From: Peribacillus simplex NBRC 15720 = DSM 1321 | GTDB lineage: Bacteria > Bacillota > Bacilli > Bacillales > DSM-1321 | Assembly (NCBI RefSeq): GCF_002243645.1 | Contig: NZ_CP017704.1 | Location: forward strand, 1,093,501-1,157,500 | Direction of reading: 5' to 3' | Length of the DNA stretch: 64,000 nt | Part shown: positions 29,307 through 38,742 of the stretch, piece after piece | How positions within the stretch are numbered: the stretch's first letter is position 1 | Layout of the letters: every line of letters starts with the position of its first letter | Made by a program: the position numbers and the translations under genes | Notes under the pieces: model-generated | Seen by the model: the letters and a program-made list of their open reading frames with translations, nothing else | Told to the model about the DNA's origin: nothing | The model's database searches: none

Positions 29307-30281
29307 TCATCTTTTTCGCGACCTTTTCTTTGGATTGAGCCAACCTTTTTTAACAAAGAATAAAAACATCATCAAGGCAATTCCGCCCATCATTCCAAGA
29401 ATGAGGAAATAGCCATAATGCCAATTTAATTCCGGCATATATTCAAAATTCATCCCATATACGCCCACTATGAATGTCAGCGGCATGAAAATGGTAGTGA
29501 TGACAGTCAATGTCATCATCGTTGAATTCATATTATTAGAGTTCACAGACAAATAACTATCACGGATATCGGAAGAAAAATCTCGATAGGATTCAAGCAT
29601 TTCAGTCAATTTAAGAAGATGATCGTACACATCATTAAAATAAAGGTGCTGATCTTTCAAGTATTTCAGACGCTCTGATGAAATCATTCTGTATAATAAA
29701 TCACGCATTGGCAATATGGTCCGACGGAGCCTGGACATATCTGTACGTAAATCGAAAAGCTGATCCATCAATTCGTTAATCGTGTCATTTTCAGTATTTT
29801 CCTCAATGCTACCCAATTCGCTTTCAATTTTATAAACAGGTGGGAAAAATTCATCGACGATCCTGTCAATTATCCTATGCATCAAGAAAAAGGGACTTTG
29901 CTTCAACATTTTATTACCAGCAATTTCTTCCCATACCTTTTCCAGTTCAAGCATATCTTCCTTATGAAAACTGACTATCCATTTTTCACCAACAAACATA
30001 TCCAACTCCACTGCTTTAAATACCTTCTCCCTTAGCGCATGAATCACAAGAAATTGGTAGCCCTCATAAAAATCCATTTTGGGACGTTGGTTAAAATCAT
30101 CCAGGCAGTCTTCAATTGCCAGCGGATGAAAGTGAAAATGATTGGATAAAAATTCAATTTCCTTGTTTGTGGGGTTGGAAAAATCCACCCAGTACCACTC
30201 GATATCCGGATTATTCATATCCGTTAGCGGTAAACCAAAACTGACTTCTTGATTAGAAGTAATTGCGCAAGTCCTTATCAT
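29307..30281 (-). CDS. corA: CorA-family magnesium transporter
   Basis: A 324-residue CorA protein: a large acidic cytosolic domain, two C-terminal membrane helices (about 262-283 and 294-313) and the signature YGMNF between them, followed by the acidic MPEL loop and a basic tail KKRSRKR. CorA pentamers carry Mg2+ (also Co2+ or Ni2+). The frame opens at 30290 with TTG, but the ATG at 30281 has GAGGG nine bases upstream. Monocistronic. Confidence 0.93.
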   Translation of the reverse strand: MIRTCAITSNQEVSFGLPLTDMNNPDIEWYWVDFSNPTNKEIEFLSNHFHFHPLAIEDCLDDFNQRPKMDFYEGYQFLVIHALREKVFKAVELDMFVGEKWIVSFHKEDMLELEKVWEEIAGNKMLKQSPFFLMHRIIDRIVDEFFPPVYKIESELGSIEENTENDTINELMDQLFDLRTDMSRLRRTILPMRDLLYRMISSERLKYLKDQHLYFNDVYDHLLKLTEMLESYRDFSSDIRDSYLSVNSNNMNSTMMTLTVITTIFMPLTFIVGVYGMNFEYMPELNWHYGYFLILGMMGGIALMMFLFFVKKGWLNPKKRSRKR

Positions 30282-30438
30282 ATGTATCAACCCTCAAAAT
30301 TTTCTTATCATACATTATACCTTTAATTCATTAATCTCAAAAAGTTTTCTCCCCCATCCAAACTAAATGATAAAATAGAATGAATGGGTCAAACATAGTA
30401 CATAATTCATGTAGTAAGAAAAGGGAGGATATTCATAG

Positions 30439-31587
30439 ATGGAACATTTAATAAACCCTCTAGTAAAAGACGTTCAAATATCAGGAATCCGTAAATTCTA
30501 CAATATGGTCGCTGATATCGAAGGCACCATTTCCTTAACGATAGGACAGCCTGACTTTCCAACTCCAATGCATATTAAAGAAGCAGCAAAACAAGCCATC
30601 GATAATGACTACACCGTTTATACTCACAATGCCGGCTATCTGGAATTAAGGGAAGCCGCTTCAAAATATGTAAAGGATAAATACAAGCTTAGCTATGATC
30701 CGGCGGATGAAGTCCTAGTGACCTCTGGTGCCAGCGAAGGTATAGACATTACCTTTCGAACGATCCTCATCCCAGGGAACGAAGTAATATTACCGGGTCC
30801 AGTATATCCGGGATACGAACCCATCATTAAGATGTGCGGTGCAACACCTGTTTATGCCGATACAACAAAAAATGGATTTCGTTTGACTGCTGATATAATT
30901 GAAAAGTACATAACTGATCATACTCGGTGCATCGTTCTGCCCTATCCATCGAATCCGACCGGGGTTACATTATCTGCCGAAGAATTATTGGATATTGCCG
31001 AACTTGTAAGAGGCAAGGACATCTTCATACTGGCCGATGAGATATACAGTGAACTGGTATTCGATCAGGAGCATGTTTCGATTGCCACTTTCTTAAAAGA
31101 ACAAACCATCGTCCTGAACGGATTGTCCAAGTCCCATTCCATGACCGGGTGGAGAATTGGCCTTCTGTTTGCGCCTGTAGCCATCTCTCAGCACATCCTG
31201 AAGGTTCATCAATACAATGTGACTTGTGCCGCCTCCATATCGCAGAGAGCTGCTTTGGCAGCATTGACGGCAGGCAGAGATGATGCCATCCCTATGAAGA
31301 TTGAGTATGCACGGAGACGGGAATACGTATACAGTCGCTTACAAGCGATGAAACTGGAAATAGTCAAACCAAATGGTGCCTTTTACTTCTTTATAAAGCT
31401 GCCTGAAGGCTATGCTTCTTCCCTTGATTTTTGCCTCAAGCTTGTTCAACAGGAAAAAGTTGCAGTGGTCCCTGGAGATGCCTTCTCTCCCCTTGGCGAA
31501 GGGTACTTCAGGATATCTTATGCCTATTCCATGGAAACCCTGGAAAAGGCTTTGGACCGTATTGAAGCTTTTTTAGCTATAAAATGA
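30439..31587 (+). CDS. patA: class I aminotransferase PatA (N-acetyl-LL-DAP aminotransferase)
   Basis: A 382-residue PLP aminotransferase. The cofactor Lys lies in NGLSKSHSMTGWRIG (about 225-239), with the Asn-Pro motif in YPSNPTG near 174, Asp in ADEIYSE near 200 and the substrate Arg in YFRISYA near 360. It corresponds to PatA of B. subtilis, believed to be the N-acetyl-LL-diaminopimelate aminotransferase that works between DapH and DapL. Both of those are encoded at 12-14 kb. GGGAGG precedes the ATG at 11 bases. Monocistronic. Confidence 0.93.
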   Translation: MEHLINPLVKDVQISGIRKFYNMVADIEGTISLTIGQPDFPTPMHIKEAAKQAIDNDYTVYTHNAGYLELREAASKYVKDKYKLSYDPADEVLVTSGASEGIDITFRTILIPGNEVILPGPVYPGYEPIIKMCGATPVYADTTKNGFRLTADIIEKYITDHTRCIVLPYPSNPTGVTLSAEELLDIAELVRGKDIFILADEIYSELVFDQEHVSIATFLKEQTIVLNGLSKSHSMTGWRIGLLFAPVAISQHILKVHQYNVTCAASISQRAALAALTAGRDDAIPMKIEYARRREYVYSRLQAMKLEIVKPNGAFYFFIKLPEGYASSLDFCLKLVQQEKVAVVPGDAFSPLGEGYFRISYAYSMETLEKALDRIEAFLAIK

Positions 31588-31595
31588 TCGAAAAA

Positions 31596-31640
31596 AAATT
31601 GGCCTTCAATTGAATGAACAATTGAAGGCCAATTTCCTAT
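31596..31640 (+). terminator. terminator of patA
   Basis: 16-bp perfect stem AAATTGGCCTTCAATT/AATTGAAGGCCAATTT with an 8-base loop; the T-run is short. Confidence 0.8.
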
Positions 31641-31685
31641 TTTCAAAGATGTCAGGCTACCGAAGGTTTTCACCAAGCCTGTCAA

Positions 31686-32051
31686 CTAATACAATCTCCG
31701 TAAAAAACGAATTTCCCGATAGCCTTCTTCCTTATTTGTCGTGGTAAGGCTCACTTCAACGATGGACCCAAGTAAATCAGCCATCACTTCTTCAAATTCC
31801 TTTGCGGAGCGCGGCTTTGAAAAACCTAAACTCTTCAATTCGCGCATCAGGATCTGAAAACCAGCATTCGTTTCGATATGACTGAATTTCACCGGCAAGA
31901 TTAGCGGACTTTCATTCATTAATTTCAGGTCCCAACGAATGGGCTTTGTTTGATGAATGGTTTTTTCTCGTTTAAAACCTTCAATCCTTACAATATATCG
32001 ACCATCTTCTAATTCCTGGAATTTCATATTGATATCATCAAATTCGCCCAT
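31686..32051 (-). CDS. conserved hypothetical protein
   Basis: A 121-residue soluble protein that I do not recognise. It begins with a compact beta-rich part (DGRYIVRIEGF, IRWDLKLMN), with a helical segment (GFQILMRELKSLGFSKPRSAKEFEEVMADLLG) and a basic end. The layout recalls small single-strand or phage-type DUF proteins but no claim is made. The ATG at 32051 with GGAG eight bases upstream is preferred over the GTG at 32060 that abuts it. It lies 65 bp downstream of ykwC on the same strand. Confidence 0.6.
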   Translation of the reverse strand: MGEFDDINMKFQELEDGRYIVRIEGFKREKTIHQTKPIRWDLKLMNESPLILPVKFSHIETNAGFQILMRELKSLGFSKPRSAKEFEEVMADLLGSIVEVSLTTTNKEEGYREIRFLRRLY

Positions 32052-32116
32052 AGCTTTCACTCCTTTTTGTAAAGGCTGTCGCTATCAGCTTATTCATGAT
32101 AAAGAAATGCTAGCAC

Positions 32117-32989
32117 TTAATTATAATGTTTATATAATGCCTGTGTACCGCTATTTTCCTCGCCAGCTTTTGCCAGCCTCTCATATAGGGATTTGCTCAG
32201 GCTTAATCCAGGAGCGTCCATTCCCATTCTTTCCGCTTCATCAAGTGCAATCTTCATATCCTTGATAAAATGCTTGATATAAAAACCAGGTTCAAAATCC
32301 CCTTCAACCATCCGCGGTACAAGATTGGACAGTGACCAGCTTCCGGCAGAACCCGATGATATGCTTCTTAAAACCCGTTCCGGATCCAACCCCGCCTTTT
32401 TGGCATAGGAAATCGCTTCAGTCACTCCGATCATATTAGATGCAATGGCGATTTGATTACACATTTTCGTATGCTGTCCTGAACCAGCCGGGCCTTGATG
32501 GACAACATTGCTGCCAATGATATCAAAAATGGGCCGGACCGCTTCAAATGCCTCACTAGACCCGCCGACCATGATCGTAAGCTTTGCATCACGAGCACCG
32601 ATATCTCCTCCGGAAACCGGTGCATCCAATGATTCCATGCCTCTTTTCTTGGCTTCCTCTGCTATTTTCACTGCCAAAGATGGAGTGGAGGTCGTCATAT
32701 CGATTAAATGGGTTCCTTGTTTCCCGTTCTCGATAAGCCCATTTTCCCCAAGATAGATTTCTTCCACATCACTAGGGTATCCTACCATGGAAATGATCAC
32801 ATTAGCTTTCTGCGCAATTTCCTTAGGTGCAGATGCCCACTTCGCACCCTGTGAGAGCAGTTCACTTGCCTTATCTTTCGTCCTTGTATAAACAAATACC
32901 TCAAATCCCGCCTTAAGTAGATTTGCGGCCATGCTTTTTCCCATAACTCCTAAACCTATGAAGCCGATCACTTTGTTCGATTGCATCAC
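32117..32989 (-). CDS. ykwC: beta-hydroxyacid dehydrogenase YkwC
   Basis: A 290-residue NAD(P)-dependent dehydrogenase of the 3-hydroxyisobutyrate dehydrogenase group. It has GFIGLGVMGKSMA (cofactor loop) at the N-terminus, the substrate block DAPVSGGDIGA near 122 and the catalytic Lys in GSGQHTKMCNQ near 170. The substrate is unknown, possibly a short 3-hydroxy acid or tartronate semialdehyde. The frame extends to 33019, but GGGAGGA lies eight bases before the GTG at 32989, giving the normal N-terminus; the following ATG is an alternative. It is 37 nt from the SDR gene stop, likely one operon. Confidence 0.9.
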   Translation of the reverse strand: MMQSNKVIGFIGLGVMGKSMAANLLKAGFEVFVYTRTKDKASELLSQGAKWASAPKEIAQKANVIISMVGYPSDVEEIYLGENGLIENGKQGTHLIDMTTSTPSLAVKIAEEAKKRGMESLDAPVSGGDIGARDAKLTIMVGGSSEAFEAVRPIFDIIGSNVVHQGPAGSGQHTKMCNQIAIASNMIGVTEAISYAKKAGLDPERVLRSISSGSAGSWSLSNLVPRMVEGDFEPGFYIKHFIKDMKIALDEAERMGMDAPGLSLSKSLYERLAKAGEENSGTQALYKHYN

Positions 32990-33025
32990 TGCAGATTCCT
33001 CCCAATCATTTTGTTTCAAAAATCC

Positions 33026-33811
33026 TTAAATGGACTTTATCAATCCTCCGTCAACTAAATAGGACTGCCCCGTTAAATATGTATTAGCACCTGAAACAAG
33101 GAAAGTAACGAACTTTGCAAATTCCTCGGGTTCCCCATAACGGCCAAGAGGGATTTTGTTAATGGATTGTTCAGTCACCTCCTCAGGAGTGACGCCTTGT
33201 TTCTCAGCATTCATTTTATCAAGGTGCTGAACGCGGTCCGTTGCGATTCTTCCTGGTCCAACTGTATTGATCAATATCCCGTCTGGTGCTAATTCTGAAG
33301 CTAACGTCTTTGACAATCCAACGATTGCAGTCCGGAATGTATTCGATAAAATCAATCCTGGAATCGGTTCCTTAATGGATGAAGAAGCAATATTAACGAT
33401 TTTCCCGCCCTGTTTTTTTAAATGTGGCAAGCTCTCACGGATCGTCCTTATGAAGCTTAGTAAATTAAGTTCGAAAGATTGTTGCCATTCTTCATCGTTG
33501 AAATCTGTAAATGAACCCCCTGGAGGACCTCCGGCGTTATTAATAAGAATGTCGATACCGCCGAACTCTTTAGCAGTTTGCCCAACCAAGTTTTTAATAT
33601 CTTCAGCTTTAGTTATATCCGTTACCAAATAAGAAACTTTACCCGCCCCAAGCTGCGATAATTCCCTTTGCACGGCGGCAAGCTTTTCTCCATCGCGGCT
33701 GGCTAGCATGACATTTGCTCCTTCTTTAACCAATTCAGCTGCCATAGCTTTCCCCAAACCTTGACTTGAAGCTAAAATCAAAGCATTTTTCTTTTCCAAA
33801 TGTAATTCCAT
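33026..33811 (-). CDS. atypical short-chain dehydrogenase/reductase-like protein
   Basis: A 261-residue Rossmann protein with the SDR fold: NAGG near residue 90, a Ser at SSS near 142, and PGRIATDRV near 190. Two core features differ. The cofactor loop reads ASSQGLGKA rather than TGxxxGIG, and where YxxxK is expected the sequence is SNTFR, so both catalytic Tyr and Lys are absent. It belongs to the divergent beta-ketoacyl-ACP-reductase-like SDRs described as lacking the usual tetrad. It may not be a classical reductase. The ATG at 33811 has GGAGGT ten bases upstream. Upstream of ykwC in the same operon. Confidence 0.82.
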   Translation of the reverse strand: MELHLEKKNALILASSQGLGKAMAAELVKEGANVMLASRDGEKLAAVQRELSQLGAGKVSYLVTDITKAEDIKNLVGQTAKEFGGIDILINNAGGPPGGSFTDFNDEEWQQSFELNLLSFIRTIRESLPHLKKQGGKIVNIASSSIKEPIPGLILSNTFRTAIVGLSKTLASELAPDGILINTVGPGRIATDRVQHLDKMNAEKQGVTPEEVTEQSINKIPLGRYGEPEEFAKFVTFLVSGANTYLTGQSYLVDGGLIKSI

Positions 33812-33912
33812 ATAATATCTAACCTCCATTTTCTTAAAATTATAATTCCATTATATCGTCATTACCGTAAAGTGAAAAATCTGAATAATCATTCTTATGA
33901 TTTTTTTATTTA

Positions 33913-33945
33913 CAAAAAAATAGCCGGTTGGATAACCCAACCGAC
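33913..33945 (-). terminator. second terminator beyond ptsI
   Basis: Stem CGGTTGG/CCAACCG with a short loop, followed by seven T on the minus strand. It lies between the ptsI terminator and the SDR gene. Confidence 0.65.
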
Positions 33946-33964
33946 GTCAAAGGGGGAAAAGAGA

Positions 33965-34033
33965 ATGTCAGCTGCCCTAATAGAGCTAAACAACTGTGCT
34001 TGCTTTTTATTTACCCCTATTTTGGTGCAATAA
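33965..34033 (+). CDS. possible 22-residue peptide ORF
   Basis: ATG with AGGGGG eight bases upstream opens a short ORF with a hydrophobic C-terminal half (CACFLFTPILVQ). A hairpin with a T-run lies 40 bp after the stop on the same strand. No promoter is obvious. It could be a real micro-gene or a chance ORF in the space between ptsI and the SDR gene; I cannot decide from sequence. Confidence 0.25.
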   Translation: MSAALIELNNCACFLFTPILVQ

Positions 34034-34070
34034 ACATTTTTCCTCAAATGATCAAGCAAAAATTACAGAA

Positions 34071-34110
34071 CAGCACCCCATCCGAAGGTTCTGTGGATGG
34101 GGTGCGTTTT
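34071..34110. terminator. terminator of ptsHI
   Basis: 11-bp stem GCACCCCATCC/GGATGGGGTGC with an 11-base loop. On the plus strand it is followed by GTTTTTCC, on the minus strand by a weaker T stretch, so it may act on both. Confidence 0.85.
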
Positions 34111-34121
34111 TCCTCATTTAT

Positions 34122-35840
34122 TTACTTCTTCAATGCGTTAAGTACCGCTTCTTTCACATTATCATTCGTATCCAGCCCTAAAACTTCCTGAGATAGTTTT
34201 TTCATCTCGTCAAGCGAAAGTTGGCTAATTAAAGAACGTGCTTTTAAAATCGAAGTGGCACTCATTGAGAATTCATCAAGGCCCAATCCGATCAAAATCG
34301 GGATGGCAACTTCATCTCCAGCCATTTCCCCGCACATTCCGGCCCATTTCCCTTCTTTATGAGCTGCATCTATGACCATTTTAACCAGGCGTAAAATCGC
34401 TGGATTGTATGGTTGATATAAATAAGATACTCTCTCATTCATTCGGTCAGCGGCCATCGTATACTGGATCAAGTCATTAGTGCCTATGCTGAAGAAATCG
34501 ACTTCCTTAGCAAATATATCCGCCATCACTGCAGTTGAAGGGATTTCAACCATGATACCGACTTCAATTTTTTCGGCAACTTGAACACCATTATCAAGCA
34601 ATTCCTGCCTAACTTCAGCCAAGACGGCTTTAGCTTCGCGGAATTCAGCTAGTGTGGCAATCATCGGGAACATGATTTTCAAATCTCCGTAAATGCTTGC
34701 ACGAAGCAGGGCACGGAGCTGAGTCCGGAAAATCTCCTGCTCATTTAAGCAAAGACGTATCGCACGGTATCCAAGGAAAGGATTCATTTCCTTAGGAAGC
34801 TCTAAATAAGGCAACTCCTTGTCTCCGCCTATATCAAGCGTTCTGACGACTACAGGCTTACCTGACATTCCTTCGAGCACCGCTTTGTATGCCTCGAACT
34901 GTTCTTCTTCACTTGGAAAGTCATTTCTGCCCATATAAAGAAATTCCGTACGATATAGCCCGATGCCTTCACCGCCATTTTGATGTACACCCTCCAGATC
35001 TTTCGGCGTACCAATATTGGCTGCCAATTCCACATGATGACCATCATTTGTAACGGTTTGTTCATGAACCAGTTTCGCCCATTCGGCCTTTTGCATAGCA
35101 TAAGCTTCCTGTTCCTCTTCATAGCGTTTCACGAGTTCAGGAGTAGGATTGATGTGTACTTCACCCTTTAACCCGTCAATAATGACCAAGTCACCATTTT
35201 CGATAGACGAGGTCACTGACTTCGCTCCAACGACTGCTGGAATTTCCAAAGAACGTGCCATTATGGCTGAATGGGATGTACGTCCACCGATATCGGTCGT
35301 AAATCCTTTGACATATGCCGGATTCAACTGTGCTGTATCGGATGGAGTCAAATCCTCCGCAATGATGATCACTTCTTCAGCAATCATGCTCGGATTTGGA
35401 ATATGAACACCTAAAAGATGTGACAGCACCCGTTTCGTGACATCACGGATATCCGCTGCACGTTCCTGCATGTATTCATTATCCATTTGTTCAAACATCG
35501 TAATGAACATGCTTGCGGTTTCATTTAAGGAAAACTCGGCGTTGACATTTTCCGATTGTATTTTATCCTGAATTGGAGTTATAAGTTCCGGATCAGCCAA
35601 AACAAGCAGGTGTGCATCAAAGATAGCGGCTTTATCTGCCCCTAAATCCTTTTCGGCTTTATCCCTGATTATCTCCAATTCATTTGTTGACTTTTGAATA
35701 GCTTCCTTAAAACGGGATATTTCCGCCCCGACATCTTCTATGCTTCTTTTTTCAATCGATAAATCTGGCTCAGTCAGTCGATAGGCTTTAGCGATGGCTA
35801 TTCCGTTTGAAGCTGCTATCCCACTAATCAAAGTGGACAT
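34122..35840 (-). CDS. ptsI: phosphotransferase system Enzyme I
   Basis: General PTS enzyme (572 residues) that takes phosphate from PEP and passes it to HPr. The phospho-His lies in [13 protein letters not shown] (about residue 189), and the PEP-binding C-terminal barrel has [26 protein letters not shown] and the catalytic Cys in [10 protein letters not shown]. Length is normal. Its ATG overlaps the ptsH stop (TAATG), so HPr and Enzyme I are translationally coupled. Confidence 0.98.
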   Translation of the reverse strand: MSTLISGIAASNGIAIAKAYRLTEPDLSIEKRSIEDVGAEISRFKEAIQKSTNELEIIRDKAEKDLGADKAAIFDAHLLVLADPELITPIQDKIQSENVNAEFSLNETASMFITMFEQMDNEYMQERAADIRDVTKRVLSHLLGVHIPNPSMIAEEVIIIAEDLTPSDTAQLNPAYVKGFTTDIGGRTSHSAIMARSLEIPAVVGAKSVTSSIENGDLVIIDGLKGEVHINPTPELVKRYEEEQEAYAMQKAEWAKLVHEQTVTNDGHHVELAANIGTPKDLEGVHQNGGEGIGLYRTEFLYMGRNDFPSEEEQFEAYKAVLEGMSGKPVVVRTLDIGGDKELPYLELPKEMNPFLGYRAIRLCLNEQEIFRTQLRALLRASIYGDLKIMFPMIATLAEFREAKAVLAEVRQELLDNGVQVAEKIEVGIMVEIPSTAVMADIFAKEVDFFSIGTNDLIQYTMAADRMNERVSYLYQPYNPAILRLVKMVIDAAHKEGKWAGMCGEMAGDEVAIPILIGLGLDEFSMSATSILKARSLISQLSLDEMKKLSQEVLGLDTNDNVKEAVLNALKK

Positions 35841-36106
35841 TATTCTGCTAATCCTTCTCTGTTCAACGTTTCAGCAAGTGTGTTTAATGCATCATTTTCA
35901 TCGCTTCCTTCAGCAGAAATCGTAATTTCCGCACCTTTGCCGATACCTAGTGACATTACACCCATAATGGACTTAAGATTCACTTTTTTCTCTTTATAAG
36001 CAAGATTTATTTCTGAATCAAATTTTCCTGCAGCTTGTACAAGCAATGTAGCCGGACGAGCATGAATTCCTGTTTCTGCAGTTACTGTAAATGTTTTTTC
36101 TACCAT
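35840..36106 (-). CDS. ptsH: phosphocarrier protein HPr
   Basis: The 88-residue PTS carrier. His15 (TGIHARPAT) receives phosphate from Enzyme I, and Ser46 ([10 protein letters not shown]) is the HPr-kinase site that turns HPr into the corepressor of CcpA. The frame opens at 36115, but the ATG at 36106 gives the standard length. No ptsG is attached upstream, unlike B. subtilis ptsGHI; transcription starts from a promoter just upstream. Confidence 0.98.
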   Translation of the reverse strand: MVEKTFTVTAETGIHARPATLLVQAAGKFDSEINLAYKEKKVNLKSIMGVMSLGIGKGAEITISAEGSDENDALNTLAETLNREGLAE

Positions 36107-36212
36107 ATAAATCAATCTCCTTTAAGATAAATTAACAAAAATAGGTTATGTAAGGGGTTTTCTCTACCCAATCAGGAAAGATATGAAAAAAAGAAATACC
36201 CTTTTCCTTATC

Positions 36213-36241
36213 AGAATAGCATTATCATTCCCAACAAACAA
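36213..36241 (-). promoter_or_regulatory. SigA-type promoter of ptsHI
   Basis: On the minus strand TTGTTT (36236-36241), 17-bp spacer, TATTCT (36213-36218), about 100 bp before ptsH. No antiterminator (RAT/LicT-type) hairpin is obvious in the leader. Confidence 0.55.
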
Positions 36242-36320
36242 ACCAAAACTATCTGGTACCTAAAAAATAGTACAAAAATATAGATGGAACTGCAACTATT
36301 ACTTTTCAGATTCTTCAATA

Positions 36321-37106
36321 TTAAATGGAAAGCTGTGCATTTTTGGTGAAAAAAGCCCTGAAACTCAGCATAATGAAAAGGACCACCGTTAATGAAACAC
36401 TTCCAAGAATCCCGATTAGTATCGCAATCTGGTATTCAATAGCGATGAGCGGGCTTATCCCCGACAGGATTTGTCCTGTCATCATTCCTGGAAGAAAGAT
36501 AATCCCCATCCCGAGCATATTGTTCAAAGTCGGGAGCACTGCAGAGTCGAATGCAGCATCCACATATTTCTTCACAGCCCTCGCCGGAGTCGCTCCAAGC
36601 ATCAACATCGCTTCTACCTTTTCTCGATTACTGCTAATCCCATCATGGAGGTTTTTAAGCGCCAATGTCACTCCAGTCATGGCATTCCCCACGATCATCC
36701 CTGCAATTGGAATGAAATACCTCGGTTCATACCATGGCGTGAAATGGATCACGACCACATTAAAATAAAACAAGGCAGCCATGGGACCTGACAACATACT
36801 TAGGATAACCATCCTTTTGATTTTCTTATTAAGCGCGTGGGACACTTGCTTAAAAATATTATGGATAGAAAACAGGGCCATCGCACATAAAAATCCTAAA
36901 GAAAGTAAAGGATGGGGATTTTCAAAGATATATGTCAAAACATATCCGGCGAGAATGAGTTGGACCGTCATCCGTACTGTAGCGAGCATGATTTGCTTTT
37001 CCCTTGAAATCCCCCGCCATTTCACTATTATTAGCAGAATTACTACAAAGACGTAGGCCGCACAAAGACGCCAGAACTCAATATCTATTATCCCATTCGC
37101 CCCCAT
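36321..37106 (-). CDS. fetB: FetB-type ABC transporter permease
   Basis: A 261-residue membrane protein of the UPF0014/FetB family with about seven membrane helices. Family blocks are GMIVGNAMTGVTLAL near 136 and the coupling region EAMLMLGATPARAVKK near 165. With FetA it forms an exporter linked to iron homeostasis and oxidative stress in E. coli; the role in Bacillus is inferred. Its ATG overlaps the stop of the ATPase gene (TAATG). Confidence 0.88.
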   Translation of the reverse strand: MGANGIIDIEFWRLCAAYVFVVILLIIVKWRGISREKQIMLATVRMTVQLILAGYVLTYIFENPHPLLSLGFLCAMALFSIHNIFKQVSHALNKKIKRMVILSMLSGPMAALFYFNVVVIHFTPWYEPRYFIPIAGMIVGNAMTGVTLALKNLHDGISSNREKVEAMLMLGATPARAVKKYVDAAFDSAVLPTLNNMLGMGIIFLPGMMTGQILSGISPLIAIEYQIAILIGILGSVSLTVVLFIMLSFRAFFTKNAQLSI

Positions 37107-37738
37107 TAATAGTCTCCCTCCTTCGCCTTTTTCAGAACGATCCTCTTCTCAGCACATATTTCCGCAAGCTGTTTTGAATGGGTTATCATGATGACGGTTC
37201 CTTTTTCCCGCTTTACTTCTTCTAAAAAACGGCTCATGACCGTCAGCTCGGCTTCCTCATCTAGAGCTGAAGTCGGCTCATCCAGTAAATACACCTCGGG
37301 TTTCAATAAAAGTAACCTCGCTAGTGCCAGCCTCTGTTTCTCCCCGCCAGAAAGATTCTCCGCCCCCTCGTCTAAAGACTTCTGCAACTGGACGGTTTCA
37401 AGTGCTTTAACTAATTCGGCTTTATCCTTTTTTTCCCGTTCTGTCAATTCCAGGCCAATCTGAAGATTTTCTTCAATCGTACCTGGTAGAGTGAACGGTG
37501 CCTGAGAAAGCATTGTGACTTTACGTCGGAGCTCTATCGGGTTTAATTTATCCAGCAACTGATCCCGATAATAGATCGAACCGCTATCCGGGTCATCCAT
37601 CCTGTTCAATAATCGGAGCAGTGAGGTTTTTCCTGCGCCGCTTTCCCCAGTCAGGCAAGTAACCATACAAGCGGGTATTTTCAAATCATCAATTTTCAGG
37701 ATCCCTTTATACCTTATATTTTCAAGCCTAAATATCAT
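37106..37738 (-). CDS. fetA: FetA-type ABC transporter ATPase
   Basis: A 210-residue ABC ATPase: Walker A TGESGAGKTSL near residue 30, Q-loop near 77, signature LSGGEKQRLAL near 128 and Walker B VYLLDEPTSALDE near 147. It pairs with the overlapping FetB permease. The ribosome binding site is GGGAGG about 12 bases upstream. An 8-bp inverted repeat lies 27 bp upstream, around a TATAAT -10, and may be an operator. Confidence 0.9.
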   Translation of the reverse strand: MIFRLENIRYKGILKIDDLKIPACMVTCLTGESGAGKTSLLRLLNRMDDPDSGSIYYRDQLLDKLNPIELRRKVTMLSQAPFTLPGTIEENLQIGLELTEREKKDKAELVKALETVQLQKSLDEGAENLSGGEKQRLALARLLLLKPEVYLLDEPTSALDEEAELTVMSRFLEEVKREKGTVIMITHSKQLAEICAEKRIVLKKAKEGDY

Positions 37739-37764
37739 TTTTCACGCCCGCCTCCCTTACTCCA

Positions 37765-37796
37765 CCATATCATTATAAGAAACTATCATGATATGG
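37765..37796. promoter_or_regulatory. inverted repeat upstream of fetAB
   Basis: CCATATCA (37765-37772) and TGATATGG (37789-37796), perfect arms with a 16-bp spacer. On the minus strand the spacer contains TATAAT, so a repressor bound here would cover the -10 of fetA. Confidence 0.4.
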
Positions 37797-37923
37797 GGTA
37801 GCGATGCATGTAAAAATTTCAATGATTTTCATTTTCTTTCGCTTTTTTATAGGTTAGTATTATTCCTGCCGAATATATCCATGACGGACGTGGAAAACAC
37901 TTTAGTAAATGGAGGGACTTATC

Positions 37924-38742
37924 ATGAACGGAAATTCCTTTTTACATTCTTATCTGAATGTTTTTCTCCTGACTGCACTTTGCCTGATCACGTTGTCTGG
38001 CTGCCAGGCAGAATCAGATAACCTGATTGATCAATCCAAACAGGAAGATTCAATTTCCAACGAAGATATCCGATCCAGTGCGGATTCTTCAAATGAAGAA
38101 AATGGCAAGACATTCACAGCCGAGATCATCAAAGTTGTTGACGGAGATACAGTAAAAATCAAATTGGCTAATGGAAATGAAGAAACGGTCAGGCTCCTTT
38201 TGGTAGATACTCCAGAAACCGTGCACCCATCCAAGCCCGTTCAGCCTTTTGGACCTGAAGCAAGCAAATTCACCAAGGAACTCATGCCTGCGGGTTCAAA
38301 AGTGGAAGTAGAAACCGGCATAGGTGAAAGAGATAAATATGGCCGGCTGCTGGCCTATTTTTATGTTGATGGTAAAATGGTGAATAAACTCCTGCTTGAA
38401 AAAGGACTGGCCAGGGTAGCCTATGTTTATGCACCGAACACGAAATATCTTGATGAATTGGAATATATTCAGAAACAAGCCCAAAAAGACGAAATCGGTA
38501 TTTGGTCAATTGAAAACTATGCAACCTCAAAAGGGTTTGATGATTCGAAGTCAAAAGAAGCATCAGTGGAAAAGCCCACCGGGTCTTGCAGTAACCCGCA
38601 AATTAAAGGGAATATAAACTCTAAAGGCAATAAAATTTATCACATTCCTTCGGGCCAATATTACGAAATAACGAAACCAGAAGAAATGTTTTGTACTGAA
38701 CAAGACGCACAGGATTCCGGATTCCGCAAATCGCAAAGTTAA
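37924..38742 (+). CDS. thermonuclease-family lipoprotein
   Basis: A 272-residue lipoprotein with a lipobox (ITLSGC, Cys about residue 26) and an acidic linker, then a staphylococcal nuclease domain (about 66-200). Visible catalytic elements are IIKVVDGDTVKI, the Glu/Arg region LLLVDTPET and ERDKYGRLLAYFY. A short C-terminal Cys-containing module (GSCSNPQIKGN...MFCTEQDA) follows. It should degrade DNA or RNA at the cell surface for nutrient recovery. The ATG at 37924 with GGAGGG seven bases upstream is chosen over the in-frame ATG at 37909. Confidence 0.9.
   Translation: MNGNSFLHSYLNVFLLTALCLITLSGCQAESDNLIDQSKQEDSISNEDIRSSADSSNEENGKTFTAEIIKVVDGDTVKIKLANGNEETVRLLLVDTPETVHPSKPVQPFGPEASKFTKELMPAGSKVEVETGIGERDKYGRLLAYFYVDGKMVNKLLLEKGLARVAYVYAPNTKYLDELEYIQKQAQKDEIGIWSIENYATSKGFDDSKSKEASVEKPTGSCSNPQIKGNINSKGNKIYHIPSGQYYEITKPEEMFCTEQDAQDSGFRKSQS

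Noticed and set aside
29060-29356. 98-codon minus-strand ORF downstream of corA
   Set aside because: It overlaps the corA end, has odd composition (many Trp/Arg) and no signal; at most it covers a decayed sequence reported as a finding.
36116-36212. Antiterminator (RAT-type) element before ptsH
   Set aside because: No hairpin with T-run lies between the candidate promoter and ptsH, and no ptsG is linked.
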